A stretch of 64,000 nt of DNA, taken from NCBI RefSeq assembly GCF_001613145.1, contig NZ_BDBU01000003.1, positions 82,892-146,891 on the forward strand, read 5' to 3'. A program made the position numbers and the translations under genes. Positions within the stretch are counted from its first letter, which is position 1; each line of letters begins with the position of its first letter. This DNA comes from Nocardia jejuensis NBRC 103114. GTDB lineage: Bacteria > Actinomycetota > Actinomycetes > Mycobacteriales > Mycobacteriaceae. The notes beneath the pieces were generated by a model. That model made no database searches. It worked only from the letters and a program-made list of their open reading frames with translations, and was not told where the DNA came from. This document shows positions 1 to 8,845 of this stretch, one piece after another.

Positions 1-2
1 TG

Positions 3-1517
3 CGCCGCCGAGTCGATCGCTGGACCGATGGGTGTTGCCCCGTTCCGGTGGCGCTGCTGCGGCAGGTGTGGCAGGACCCGGTCTGGCGAACCACATTGCG
101 CGCCACCGTGGTCGGTGACTGGGCGGACGAGGTGGGCGGCTCGGTCGCGCTGGGCGGATTCCTTGAGGACATCGGCGACGATCGAATCGTGCTGCGGGGC
201 ATCGACGGCCGGACGGTGGATGTCACCGCGACGGAATTGGTTTTCCCGCACTCCGATGAAATCCCGGACGTTTCCGCTGTGCGCCGAGCGCTTTCGGAGG
301 CCAAGCGAGAGCCGCGGTCCGGGCAACTCGCCCGCAAGGGTGTCCACCACCGCCCCGGGCGGTACGACCGATGGAAGGCGGTGGACCCCGCGCGCGACCG
401 GCAGCTCTACGCCGGTCTCGCTCCGATCGCGGCGCCCACCGAATCTCCTGCGCCGCAGCGATATCCGGCGGAGCAGGAGGTTCGCGTCCACCTCTACCGG
501 CACCCCGATCTCGGCGATCGACCGATCGCGCAGCTGCTCACCGACGCCGAATCCGACGGAGCCGACCTCTGCGCGGCATGGCTGGGATGTGCGGAGCCTC
601 GGATCGGTGCACCACTCACCGCGGCCCGACGGAACCCGCTGCTCGGGTTTCCCGCGTGGCCGCTGCGATACGACCGGATCACCGAATCCGATGCGATCGA
701 GGGACTCCGGGTGCTGATGGTAGCCCGGCGACTGTCCTCGTCCGGTGAGCCCGAGCAAGCGCTGGCCGAACTGCGCCGGCACGCGGCCGGTCTGCCCGTG
801 CTGCATCAGGCCTCGTTCTGGGTGTCGGCGGCGGCGACCTTCGACAGCAACGGCGGCTTCGTCTGGAACGCCCAGCACGACGGCGTCAAGGCCGCCCACA
901 CGAGTCTCCGTACGGCCGTGGCGAATTCGTCACTCGCGAGCGACCCGGACCTTCTGTACGCTCTCGCCGCGCAGTACCTCGGCGATCTCGAAAAGGCCTG
1001 CGACGCCCTCGCCGATCGGGACGGCGCCGATGCCGCACTCACGGCCTACCGCACGGCGGCCCTGCGGATCAGCCCCTCCCCCACCGTCTTCGCGGCCCTG
1101 CGAAAGTTCGCCACCGCCGCCGGCCGGGATCGCCTCACCGAGGACGTCGCCGACCTGCGCGCCTATATCGATCACCACGGCGAGATCTTCGGCATCTCGG
1201 ACACGGTGCTCAAGAATCGCAAGAAGGCGATCACCCAACTGGCTCTGACCGACGACCATGCCCTGCGTGCGATCTTCGCGTCCCCGTACGGCCTCTCGGT
1301 TCTCGACCGCTGTGGAGTCCTGGCGACCCTGGTCAAGAACAAGACGGTCGTGCAATGCCTCCGGGGCGGCGTGCTCTGGCAGCAGTCGAGCGCCACGGCC
1401 TGGATCCAGGAGTTCTACAGCGACACCCTGGAGCGGAATCTCGCCGGGCATACCCAATGTGAGCAGATCGTGGATCTGCTCACATCGGCACCGGCCGATC
1501 GTGCGGTGAACGCATAA
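3..1517 (+). CDS. hypothetical protein, 5'-truncated by the window edge
   Basis: The frame is open from the first complete codon of the window to the stop at 1517, so the gene very probably begins upstream; the first in-window start candidate is a GTG at 48. About 500 residues are visible. I recognise no domain. The middle is alanine- and arginine-rich and probably helical, and the last 130 residues contain a hydrophobic stretch around Leu-Ser-Val-Leu-Asp-Arg-Cys. There is no membrane segment or signal in the visible part. It is followed by 126 bp without a gene before an unrelated flavoprotein. It is real by length and codon use; function unknown. Confidence 0.7.
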   Translation, partial: RRRVDRWTDGCCPVPVALLRQVWQDPVWRTTLRATVVGDWADEVGGSVALGGFLEDIGDDRIVLRGIDGRTVDVTATELVFPHSDEIPDVSAVRRALSEAKREPRSGQLARKGVHHRPGRYDRWKAVDPARDRQLYAGLAPIAAPTESPAPQRYPAEQEVRVHLYRHPDLGDRPIAQLLTDAESDGADLCAAWLGCAEPRIGAPLTAARRNPLLGFPAWPLRYDRITESDAIEGLRVLMVARRLSSSGEPEQALAELRRHAAGLPVLHQASFWVSAAATFDSNGGFVWNAQHDGVKAAHTSLRTAVANSSLASDPDLLYALAAQYLGDLEKACDALADRDGADAALTAYRTAALRISPSPTVFAALRKFATAAGRDRLTEDVADLRAYIDHHGEIFGISDTVLKNRKKAITQLALTDDHALRAIFASPYGLSVLDRCGVLATLVKNKTVVQCLRGGVLWQQSSATAWIQEFYSDTLERNLAGHTQCEQIVDLLTSAPADRAVNA

Positions 1518-1643
1518 GCCTGCTTCGCACGACCCGGAACATTTGTTCAAGAAATGTCCCGCACGCACCCGGCAAGGTGAGGGAGATCCCGATTCGGCGC
1601 CGGCCGACAGGTCCGGTGATCTCGTTGTGCAGGAGGCAGTTTC

Positions 1644-2885
1644 ATGCGAATTCTCATCTCGGGCGCCAGCATCGCGGGGCCGGTGCTGGCGTACTGGCTG
1701 CACCGGTACGGCTTCTCCGTCACGGTCGTCGAGCGCGCGCCGACGCCGCGCAAGACCGGCGGCCACGCGGTGGACCTGTTCCGGCCCGCGATGGATATCT
1801 CCGAACGGATGGGGGTGCTCGAGCGGATCGAGCAGCGAGTCACCGGCACTCGATGGTTGACGCTCTGCCCCGAGGGCGCGGGCCGTCCTGTGCGGGTCGA
1901 GCTTTCGAGGATCTTCGACGCCGCCTCGGCGCGGCACGCCGAGATCATGCGCGACGACCTGAGCGAGATCTACGTCGATGCCGCGCGGAACGATGTCGAG
2001 TACCTTTTCGGCGATTCGATCACCGCGATCTCCCCCGAGGGTGGGGTGCGGTTCGAGAAGGCGGCGCCGCGGCGCTTCGATCTCGTCGTCGGCGCGGACG
2101 GTGTGCACTCGAACGTTCGCCGTCTCGCCTTCGGGGAGAATGCCGGTTCGTCCGAATTCATCGGGGCCTACCTCGGGGTGCTGACCCTGCCCGAGAGCGT
2201 CGCGCGCGACGGCGAACTCCGGATCCATGTCGGCGTCGGCCGCACCGCGGGGATGTACGGCTCGGCGCGCCTCGGTGACGCACGAGCGCTGTTGCTGTTC
2301 CGGAGCCCGCGAGAACTCGAGTGCCACCACCGCGACATCCCCCGTCAGAAACAGTTGCTGCGCACCGCGTTCGACGGTATGGACGTCGAGGTGGACCGCT
2401 GGCTCGACGAACTGAGCCGCACGCCCGCGTTCTACTTCGACTCGATCACACAGCTCCGTATGGACACCTGGTCGCGGGGCCGCGTGACCCTGGTCGGGGA
2501 TGCGGGCTACTGCCCGGGCCCGGCGGTCGGCGGCAGCACCACGCTCGCGGTCGTCGGCGCGTACATCCTGGCCGGGGAGCTGGCGCGGGCGGGCGGAGAT
2601 CACGAGCGTGCGTTTCCCGCCTACGAGCGCGCGATGGCGGATCACGTGCGCGGCAGCCGGGCGGTCGCGCACAGTGCCGCGAAAACCCTCATCCCGACCT
2701 CCCGGCTCGGCGTGACCGGATTGGCTCGGGGCGCCCAGCTGATTTCCGCGCTGCCCGCCGGACCTCGGCGCGCGCTGCTTCGGCTGACGACCAAGAGCGC
2801 GCGGCTGTACAACTCCATGGACATCCCGCGGTACGCCGTGCCCGGACTCGATGCCCCGGCCGGAGCGTCATTCGGGGTGGAGTGA
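1644..2885 (+). CDS. FAD-dependent monooxygenase (PHBH fold)
   Basis: The 413-residue protein has the class A flavoprotein monooxygenase layout. An N-terminal Rossmann motif (GASIAGP, residues 7-13) binds FAD, a GADGVHS motif lies near residue 150, and a second FAD motif with a GDAGYCPGP core lies near residue 290. These enzymes hydroxylate aromatic or polyketide-like substrates with NAD(P)H and O2; tetracycline-modifying TetX is in the same family, but the substrate here cannot be told. The start ATG follows an AGGAGG-like site at 1630-1636. The gene stands alone on the plus strand with dinB directly downstream. Confidence 0.85.
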   Translation: MRILISGASIAGPVLAYWLHRYGFSVTVVERAPTPRKTGGHAVDLFRPAMDISERMGVLERIEQRVTGTRWLTLCPEGAGRPVRVELSRIFDAASARHAEIMRDDLSEIYVDAARNDVEYLFGDSITAISPEGGVRFEKAAPRRFDLVVGADGVHSNVRRLAFGENAGSSEFIGAYLGVLTLPESVARDGELRIHVGVGRTAGMYGSARLGDARALLLFRSPRELECHHRDIPRQKQLLRTAFDGMDVEVDRWLDELSRTPAFYFDSITQLRMDTWSRGRVTLVGDAGYCPGPAVGGSTTLAVVGAYILAGELARAGGDHERAFPAYERAMADHVRGSRAVAHSAAKTLIPTSRLGVTGLARGAQLISALPAGPRRALLRLTTKSARLYNSMDIPRYAVPGLDAPAGASFGVE

Positions 2886-2906
2886 GGACGACCGAGCCGT
2901 TCCATG

Positions 2907-2920
2907 CGAACATATGTTCG
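2907..2920 (+). promoter_or_regulatory. LexA (SOS) box overlapping the dinB start
   Basis: A perfect 14-bp palindrome, CGAACATATGTTCG, matches the actinobacterial LexA consensus (CGAAC, 4 bases, GTTCG). It is centred at 2913/2914 and contains the proposed ATG of dinB. LexA bound here would block transcription or early elongation of DNA polymerase IV, making the gene DNA-damage inducible. Confidence 0.85.
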
Positions 2921-4140
2921 TGTCCGAGTCCGGTGAGAGCAGCCGAGGCCGCCCCGAACGGGCGGCCATTCTCCATGCTGACCTGGACTCCTTCTACGCC
3001 TCGGTGGAGCAGCGCGACAACCCGCGGCTGCGGGGCAAGCCGGTGCTCGTGGGTGGCGGGGTGGTGCTCGCCGCCAGCTACGAGGCCAAGGCGTTCGGCG
3101 TGCGGACCCCCATGAACCTGCCGCAGGCGCTGCGACTGTGCCCGCACGCGATCGTCGTGCCACCGCGCATGTCGGCCTATTCGCAGGCCAGCAAGGCGGT
3201 GTTCGCGATCTTCCGGGACACCACACCGGAGGTCGAGGGGATCTCGATCGACGAGGCGTTCCTGGATGTGGGCGGGCTGTGGCGGATCGCGGGCACACCG
3301 GTGGACATCGCGCAGCGGCTGCGGGTCCGGGTGCGCGAGGAGGTGGGCCTGCCGATCTCGGTGGGCGTGGCCCGCACCAAGTTCCTCGCCAAGGTGGCCA
3401 GTGCGGTCTCCAAACCCGATGGGCTGCTGGAGGTTCCGATCGACGGGGAGCTGGAATTCCTGCATCCGCTTCCGGTGGAACGACTGTGGGGCGTCGGCGC
3501 GGTCACCGCCCGGGAACTGCACGAGCGCGGGATCACCAAGGTCGGGCAGCTGGCCGAACTCGGTGAGGGCCCGCTCGCCGCGGCGTTGGGCCCGGCGTCG
3601 GGACGCCACCTGCACGCCTTGTCCTGGGCCCGAGATCCACGGCGCGTGGATACCGCGCGACGGCGAAAGTCGATCGGCGCACAGCGCGCCCTGGGCCGTC
3701 GCACCCGGACCGACGGTGAGATCGAGGCGTACCTGCACGGGCTCTCCGATCGACTGGGCCATCGACTGCGCGCCGCCGGGCGGGTCTGCCGAACCGTCGT
3801 GCTGCGCATGCGATTCGACGACTTCACCCGGGCCACCCGATCGCACACCCTGATCCAGGCCACCGACCGCGGCGACGTCGTCCTGCATGCCGCGCGCACG
3901 CTGCTCACCGCCGCCCAGCCGATGATCCGCGAGCGTGGTCTGACACTGATCGGACTGTCACTGACCAACCTGGATCATGCCGACACCATGCAGTTGTCGC
4001 TGCCGCTCGAACATCGCGCGGAATCGACGCTCGACTCGACGCTGGACGCGCTGCGCGACCGCTTCGGCGCGGGAACCGTCACCCGCGCGGCACTGCTGGG
4101 ACGCGGTGAGGGCCTGTCGGTTCCGATCCTGCCCGACTGA
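2914..4140 (+). CDS. dinB: DNA polymerase IV (Y-family translesion polymerase)
   Basis: The 408-residue Y-family polymerase carries HADLDSFYASVEQ (first catalytic Asp pair), GISIDEAFLDV (catalytic Asp-Glu), GVARTKFLAK in the palm, helix-hairpin-helix segments, and the little-finger domain. Near the C terminus MQLSLPL resembles a beta-clamp binding motif, which favours a clamp-dependent DinB1-like enzyme. The frame stays open back to 2851 inside the previous gene, but homology begins about 20 residues after 2914. The ATG at 2914 or GTG at 2920 is therefore more likely than a start at 2851. No Shine-Dalgarno is visible and the LexA box overlaps the start, so a leaderless transcript is possible. 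Confidence 0.93.
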   Translation: MFVSESGESSRGRPERAAILHADLDSFYASVEQRDNPRLRGKPVLVGGGVVLAASYEAKAFGVRTPMNLPQALRLCPHAIVVPPRMSAYSQASKAVFAIFRDTTPEVEGISIDEAFLDVGGLWRIAGTPVDIAQRLRVRVREEVGLPISVGVARTKFLAKVASAVSKPDGLLEVPIDGELEFLHPLPVERLWGVGAVTARELHERGITKVGQLAELGEGPLAAALGPASGRHLHALSWARDPRRVDTARRRKSIGAQRALGRRTRTDGEIEAYLHGLSDRLGHRLRAAGRVCRTVVLRMRFDDFTRATRSHTLIQATDRGDVVLHAARTLLTAAQPMIRERGLTLIGLSLTNLDHADTMQLSLPLEHRAESTLDSTLDALRDRFGAGTVTRAALLGRGEGLSVPILPD

Positions 4141-4253
4141 CCGGTATCGCCGGGTGCCGGCCGTTTCGGCGGGACTCTCGGACGAGTCCGACCTTCCCGA
4201 CCTCCTCACCCGCAGGAACGGCGCGACCCGGTAAACCGCGCGACACTGGGGTC

Positions 4254-5018
4254 ATGACGGACCCGATCGACGCACGTTTGTTCACGACGGCTGCACGGGC
4301 GGTTCTGGAGTCAGCCATCGACTACGCCGCCTCGCTGGGCGCCGAGCGCCTCGAGCCGGCGCATGTGCTGCTGCGTCTCACCGATGACGAGACCCCCGGT
4401 ATCGCGCCGGACATCCTGGCGCAGTTGCGCATCGACACCTCGAGTGTGCGACATCGGATCGCGGAATCGATCAGGCCGGCGGCGGTCGCGGCGGAACATC
4501 CGCCGACGGCCGATGCCTGGCAGCTGATCGAACCGGTGTGGAACGACAATCCGGTGCCGCCGTTCGGCACCGATCATCTGCTGACCGCCCTGGTGGTAGG
4601 TGATTCGCCCGCCGCGGCGGTGCTGACCGAGCACGGCATCACCTCCGCGGGCATCGACGAGGCGCTGGACAAGGTGCTGCGCCGGCAGTGCTACGGGTGC
4701 GCAGAACATGCCGGTCGGGCGAACGTTGTCGATCGCTTCCCGAGCAAGCTCCCGGACGATCTGCTCGATGTGCTCGAGCGGGTCGAGCGCCTTCGGATCG
4801 AGAAGGGCGACGCGGTCGACGCCGGGGATTTCGACCAGGCCGCCCGGGTGCGGGAAGCGGAGAAGCGGGCCGTGGCCGATGTGGTCGCGGGCTTCGACGA
4901 ATCGCGGGCACGCGCCCGGCTCCGGAGCGCGCTGAACGAAATCCTGCAGCTACGAGTCGAAGTCGATGTTCTCGCCCGGCTGCTGCACGAGGGACACGGG
5001 CGGCCGCCGAGCCACTGA
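4254..5018 (+). CDS. stand-alone Clp N-domain protein with C-terminal UVR motif
   Basis: The 254-residue protein begins with two ClpC/ClpA-type N-domain repeats (about residues 5-75 and 80-150; AERLEPAHVLLRLTDDE and FGTDHLLTALVVGD are the repeat cores). Residues 175-215 resemble a UVR motif (LRIEKGDAVDAGDFDQAARVRE). It has no AAA+ module, so it cannot unfold proteins itself. The same two modules occur in ClpC, where they bind substrates and adaptors. A role as decoy, adaptor or stress sensor for ClpC1P is an inference from that architecture. It is convergent with the hydrolase gene downstream. Confidence 0.8.
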   Translation: MTDPIDARLFTTAARAVLESAIDYAASLGAERLEPAHVLLRLTDDETPGIAPDILAQLRIDTSSVRHRIAESIRPAAVAAEHPPTADAWQLIEPVWNDNPVPPFGTDHLLTALVVGDSPAAAVLTEHGITSAGIDEALDKVLRRQCYGCAEHAGRANVVDRFPSKLPDDLLDVLERVERLRIEKGDAVDAGDFDQAARVREAEKRAVADVVAGFDESRARARLRSALNEILQLRVEVDVLARLLHEGHGRPPSH

Positions 5019-5064
5019 CCAGGGCAGCGGCTCGGCGGGCGAGTCAGCGGTTGTCCAGGGAATC

Positions 5065-5928
5065 TCAGAGGTCGTCGAGGAAATCGGCGATCAGCGGGGC
5101 AATGTCGTACACGTGTTCTTCTAGCGCGAAGTGCCCGGTGTCGAAGATGTGGACATCGGCCTTCGGAAGGTCCTGAAGATAGGCGTGCGCACCCGGTTCC
5201 GGGAAGAACGCGTCGTGCCGGCCCCACACGATCAGGGTCGGCGGCTGATTCTCGCGCAGCCAGCGCTGCCATTCGGGATAGAGCTCCACATTCGAGTGGT
5301 AGTCCAGCGCGAGCGCGATCTGGGCGTCGAGCCGTGCGGGCTGGTCCAGGAAGTGCTGATCGAGGGTCCAGCCGGTGGGGTCGACCAGCGTGGCATCGGT
5401 TGTGCCGCCCTCGTATTGGCCCCGGGTCACCGGCAGGACCATGATTCCGCGCACGTTCTCCTCGGCCCCTTCGACGCCGGGCTGGTTGGCCACGACGGAC
5501 AGGGCGAGGTCGGACAGGCCTTCGAGGTAGGCGTTCGCGTTCTGAATCACCAGCCCTCGAATCCATTCCGGATGACGCTGCGCGACGCGGAAGCCGACCG
5601 GGCCACCGAAATCGAAGGCGTACAGCACGAATCCGTTCAGCCCGATCGCCTCGACGAATCCCTCGACGACATCGGCGAGCCGGTCGAACGAGTACACGAA
5701 ATTCTGTGGGGCTTCGGTGAAGCCGAAGCCGGGGTAGTCCGGCGCGATGACGCGGTAGTCCCGGCCCAGCGCGTCGATCAGCCGCCGGTACTGGTTCGAG
5801 GACGACGGGAACCCGTGCAGCAGAAGCAGAGTGGGCGCATCGACGGGCCCGGCCTCGCGATAGAACACGCGCACGCCGTCGACGTCGACGAACCGGTGGG
5901 CCACGCGGGGCAGATTCAACGCACTCAT
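5065..5928 (-). CDS. alpha/beta hydrolase with aspartate nucleophile (epoxide hydrolase/dehalogenase type)
   Basis: The 287-residue hydrolase has an HGFPSSS oxyanion motif, a nucleophile elbow reading A-F-D-F-G-G, a GRHD segment for the acid and GHFALEE with the catalytic His. The nucleophile is Asp, not Ser, which places it with epoxide hydrolases and haloalkane dehalogenases. The residue after the Asp is Phe, where dehalogenases usually have the halide-binding Trp, so epoxide hydrolase-like chemistry is likelier. ATG 5928 is chosen because GAAAGG precedes it and homology starts there; the frame continues upstream to 6084 without support. It is divergent from the CGNR regulator, which may control it. 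Confidence 0.85.
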   Translation of the reverse strand: MSALNLPRVAHRFVDVDGVRVFYREAGPVDAPTLLLLHGFPSSSNQYRRLIDALGRDYRVIAPDYPGFGFTEAPQNFVYSFDRLADVVEGFVEAIGLNGFVLYAFDFGGPVGFRVAQRHPEWIRGLVIQNANAYLEGLSDLALSVVANQPGVEGAEENVRGIMVLPVTRGQYEGGTTDATLVDPTGWTLDQHFLDQPARLDAQIALALDYHSNVELYPEWQRWLRENQPPTLIVWGRHDAFFPEPGAHAYLQDLPKADVHIFDTGHFALEEHVYDIAPLIADFLDDL

Positions 5929-5956
5929 CTCACATGCCTTTCTTCGACATCTATGC

Positions 5957-6009
5957 GTTAGTTCTAACCCATGGTCATCTAATGCGTCAAGTCCATCTGT
6001 TAGCATTAG
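5957..6009. promoter_or_regulatory. inverted repeats between hydrolase and CGNR regulator
   Basis: Two nested elements sit in the 84-bp divergent gap. The first is GTTAG-TT-CTAAC at 5957-5968. The second is CTAATGC (5979-5985) facing GCATTAG (6003-6009) across 17 bp. The shared TTAG/CTAA half-site suggests an operator for the adjacent CGNR regulator, but the ligand and binding protein are not known. Confidence 0.5.
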
Positions 6010-6012
6010 TGC

Positions 6013-6564
6013 GTGACTTGGACAGGCTTGCTCGGCGAACCACTGCCACTGGACTTGATCAACACGGTGGTGTCGGGCGCGCACGGCGACACGGATCTAC
6101 TGCATTCACCGGAGGCGCTGCGCGCCTGGATCACGGCCGAGGACGGACGGCTCTCGATCCCCGAAGGCGCCGTGTCCCTCGAGGCGGTCCACGCGCTGCG
6201 CGGCCACGTCGCCACCGCCGTCCAGCGGGTCCGCCGGGGCGAGCGTCCCCCGGCCGCCGCACTCGACGCGTTCGTGTCCGCGCAGCGCGCCGCGCCCGCG
6301 TACCGGGTCCCGGGCTGGACCGGTTCCGGCATCACGACAACCGTTCACCGCGACGGCTCGCCGACCGAGAACCTGCTCGCCGAATTATCCGAAGCCGCAG
6401 TACTTCTCCTGGCCGACCCCGCCGTCCTCAGGATCCGTCAGTGCGAGGGGCCGCTGTGCCGCCAGCTGTTCCTGCCCGCCACCGCCAGACGCCGCTGGTG
6501 CTCCCCCGCCCTCTGCGGCAACAGGGTCCGCGTCGCGCGCTACTACCAGAGCCACAGGGACTGA
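6013..6564 (+). CDS. CGNR zinc-finger regulator (ABATE domain)
   Basis: The 183-residue protein has the N-terminal ABATE-type region (GEPLPLDLINTVV) and a C-terminal CGNR zinc finger. The finger has four cysteines: C-x4-C in CEGPLC and C-x4-C in CSPALC, followed by GNR. Members of this family are taken as DNA-binding stress or catabolic regulators. The start is GTG at 6013 with no clear ribosome site. The gene is divergent from the hydrolase and shares an 84-bp control region with it, which suggests the hydrolase as its target. Confidence 0.8.
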   Translation: MTWTGLLGEPLPLDLINTVVSGAHGDTDLLHSPEALRAWITAEDGRLSIPEGAVSLEAVHALRGHVATAVQRVRRGERPPAAALDAFVSAQRAAPAYRVPGWTGSGITTTVHRDGSPTENLLAELSEAAVLLLADPAVLRIRQCEGPLCRQLFLPATARRRWCSPALCGNRVRVARYYQSHRD

Positions 6565-6647
6565 CCGACCGGCCATCGGCGCGGGCGCGGCGGCCCTCCG
6601 CGGCTTCGGTGCTCCGGAATCCGGCTCGGCGGCACTAAAGTTCGGGT

Positions 6648-7280
6648 ATGTCGTTCATGCCCAGATCTGCGGTCGAGTCGTCGGCGTACCTCGCCGGGGA
6701 TGACATCGTAGAGGTCGATCATCCTGCCGTGCGCGCGCTCGGGGAGCAGCTTCGATCGCGCTCGAGTGATGACATCGACTTCACCCGAAGGGCATTCGAG
6801 TGGGTGCGCGACGAGGTCGCGCACTCCTACGACGCTCAGGATCCGCGAGTCACGCTGCGGGCGAGCGAGGTGCTCGAGCATCGGGTCGGGCTCTGCTACG
6901 CGAAATCTCATCTGCTCGCGGCGATTCTGCGCGGGCAGGGCATCCCTACGGCGCTGTGTTATCAGCGTCTGTCCCATGGCGATCGGCACGTGCTGCACGG
7001 TCTGGTTGCGGTGGATCTGGACGGGGTATGGCGGCGTCAGGATCCCCGTGGCAACCGTTCGGATATCTCCGCGGAGTTCTCCCTCGGGGCCGAGCGACTC
7101 GCCTTCCCGATCGACCCTCGACTGGGTGAGATCGACTACCCGGACCTGCATCTCGTTCCCGCACGGGTGGTCGTCGACACCCTCCGGCGCACAACGGACA
7201 TACTCTCTATATACGACAACGGATTGCCATCGGAACTGACTCGGATCGACCGGCCCGCAAACCGGAACGGCAACGCTTGA
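6648..7280 (+). CDS. transglutaminase-like cysteine protease-fold protein
   Basis: The 210-residue protein shows the transglutaminase-like triad: Cys83 in GLCYAKSHLLAA, His117 in LHGLVAVDLDG and Asp132 in QDPRG. The length fits the single-domain bacterial family, whose members act as peptidases or amidases on unknown substrates. No signal peptide is seen, so it should be cytosolic. It is a single gene with the amidohydrolase starting 81 bp downstream on the same strand. Confidence 0.75.
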   Translation: MSFMPRSAVESSAYLAGDDIVEVDHPAVRALGEQLRSRSSDDIDFTRRAFEWVRDEVAHSYDAQDPRVTLRASEVLEHRVGLCYAKSHLLAAILRGQGIPTALCYQRLSHGDRHVLHGLVAVDLDGVWRRQDPRGNRSDISAEFSLGAERLAFPIDPRLGEIDYPDLHLVPARVVVDTLRRTTDILSIYDNGLPSELTRIDRPANRNGNA

Positions 7281-7361
7281 TCGATTCGCGTACTCCAGGC
7301 GTCATCCGTGAGCATCCTTAGTGGATGCCGCTCGCTGAAACCCTCACCGAGGAGCCCACCC

Positions 7362-8549
7362 ATGTCGATCCGCGATGACGCCGCCGCCCTGCAGGGCGAC
7401 CTGGTCCAGCTGCGCCGCCGGCTGCACCTCGAGCCGGAACTCGGGCTGCAGCTGCCACGCACACAGGAGAAGGTGCTCGACGCGGTCGAGGGCTTGGGTC
7501 TGGAGATCGCGCTGGGTGGATCGCTGTCCTCGGTGATCGGCGTGCTGCGCGGCGCGCAGCCGGGCCCGGCGGTGCTGCTGCGCGCGGATATGGACGCGCT
7601 GCCGGTCGCCGAACGCACGGGCCTGGACTTCGCGGCCCAGACCGATCGCATGCACGCGTGCGGACACGATCTGCACACCACCATGCTGATCGGTGCGGCG
7701 CGCCTGCTCAGCGCGCATGCCGACAAGCTCGGCGGGGACGTGGTTTTCATGTTCCAGCCGGGCGAGGAGGGCTATGACGGCGCGAGCCACATGGTCTCCG
7801 AAGGTGTGCTCGAGGCCGCGGGTTCGCGGGTGGTCGCGGGATATGCGCTGCATGTGGTCAGCATGCTGCCGGCCGGGACCGTCGTGACGCGGCGCGGGCC
7901 GATGCTGGCAGCCTCCGACACGCTGTGCGTCACCGTGCGCGGCGCGGGCGGACACGGCTCCACGCCACACCGCGCGCTCGATCCGGTTCCGGCGACCTGC
8001 GAAATGATCCTGGCCCTGCAGACTCTCGTGACCCGCACCGTCGATATCCACGATCCGGTGGTGATCACCGTCGGGTCGATACACGGCGGCACGCAGCACA
8101 ACGTCATTCCCGACGAGGTTCAGTTCGAGGCGACCGTTCGCTCGTATTCCAGGCAGTCGCACACGCAGATCAAGAACGGCATCCATCGCACGCTGCGAGG
8201 TATCGCCGAGGCTCACGGCCTGGACGTCGATATCGATTACACGGACCTGTATCCCGTCACCGTCAACGATCCGCGCGAGGCCGAATTCGCCGCTGCCACA
8301 GCGACGGAACTGCTGGGCGAGGATCGTTTCCAGTGGGCTCCCCACCCGCTTTCCGCGTCCGAGGACTTCTCCCGCGTCCTGGACAATGTGCCGGGCGCGA
8401 TGCTGCTGCTCGGCGCGGCCCCGAACGGGGTCGACCCGGAATCCGCGCCCACCAACCACTCCCCGCTCGTGACGTTCGACGAATCGGTGCTGGCGTCCGG
8501 CGCTGCCCTGTACGCGGATCTCGCCATCCAGCGATTGGCAATGTGCTGA
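7362..8549 (+). CDS. M20 family amidohydrolase (hippurate hydrolase-like)
   Basis: The 395-residue metallo-amidohydrolase carries the family motifs in order: LLRADMDALPV, HACGHDLH (metal ligands), QPGEEGYDGA (general base and metal Glu), a GHGSTPHR loop in the lid domain and the C-terminal SEDFS. M20D enzymes hydrolyse N-acyl amino acids, IAA conjugates or aminobenzoyl-glutamate; the substrate cannot be assigned. ATG 7362 is preferred over an upstream in-frame start at 7308 because GAGGAG lies 8 bp before it and homology begins there. Confidence 0.9.
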   Translation: MSIRDDAAALQGDLVQLRRRLHLEPELGLQLPRTQEKVLDAVEGLGLEIALGGSLSSVIGVLRGAQPGPAVLLRADMDALPVAERTGLDFAAQTDRMHACGHDLHTTMLIGAARLLSAHADKLGGDVVFMFQPGEEGYDGASHMVSEGVLEAAGSRVVAGYALHVVSMLPAGTVVTRRGPMLAASDTLCVTVRGAGGHGSTPHRALDPVPATCEMILALQTLVTRTVDIHDPVVITVGSIHGGTQHNVIPDEVQFEATVRSYSRQSHTQIKNGIHRTLRGIAEAHGLDVDIDYTDLYPVTVNDPREAEFAAATATELLGEDRFQWAPHPLSASEDFSRVLDNVPGAMLLLGAAPNGVDPESAPTNHSPLVTFDESVLASGAALYADLAIQRLAMC

Positions 8550-8554
8550 TACGA

Positions 8555-8572
8555 ATTTCTTTTCGAAGAAAT
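8555..8572 (+). terminator. short hairpin with TTCG loop after the amidohydrolase
   Basis: ATTTCTT and AAGAAAT form a 7-bp stem closed by a TTCG tetraloop, starting 6 bp after the amidohydrolase stop. The stem is A/T-rich and no T-run follows, so termination is only a possibility. The remaining bases to 8845 hold no gene; they are A/T-richer than the surroundings and probably contain the promoter of the next gene. Confidence 0.35.
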
Positions 8573-8845
8573 GCGATAAGTCGAAACCGGTCGGATGGAT
8601 TGACTTTCAAGAATCATTCCAAATAGCCCACGGCGCTTATGAATTCGACGCAAATGGGCCGCTATTCGCCATGCCCGGTAGTAGCATGATTTCCGGGATT
8701 ACCGGGTAAGGGTTGGGGGGACGGAGCGTCGTCGATGCCGCTCCGCCCGATGGGGAGAACCGCCGGGCCCCGGACGCGGATGACCTTATGCGCAGTGCAT
8801 GCGCCGGTCTCCGGGTCGATGATTAACTCGCAGTGAGGAACACCC

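Noticed and set aside
930..2672. 580-aa open frame on the minus strand
   Set aside because: It runs antisense across two well-supported plus-strand genes and has no recognisable domain; long antisense frames are expected at this G+C.
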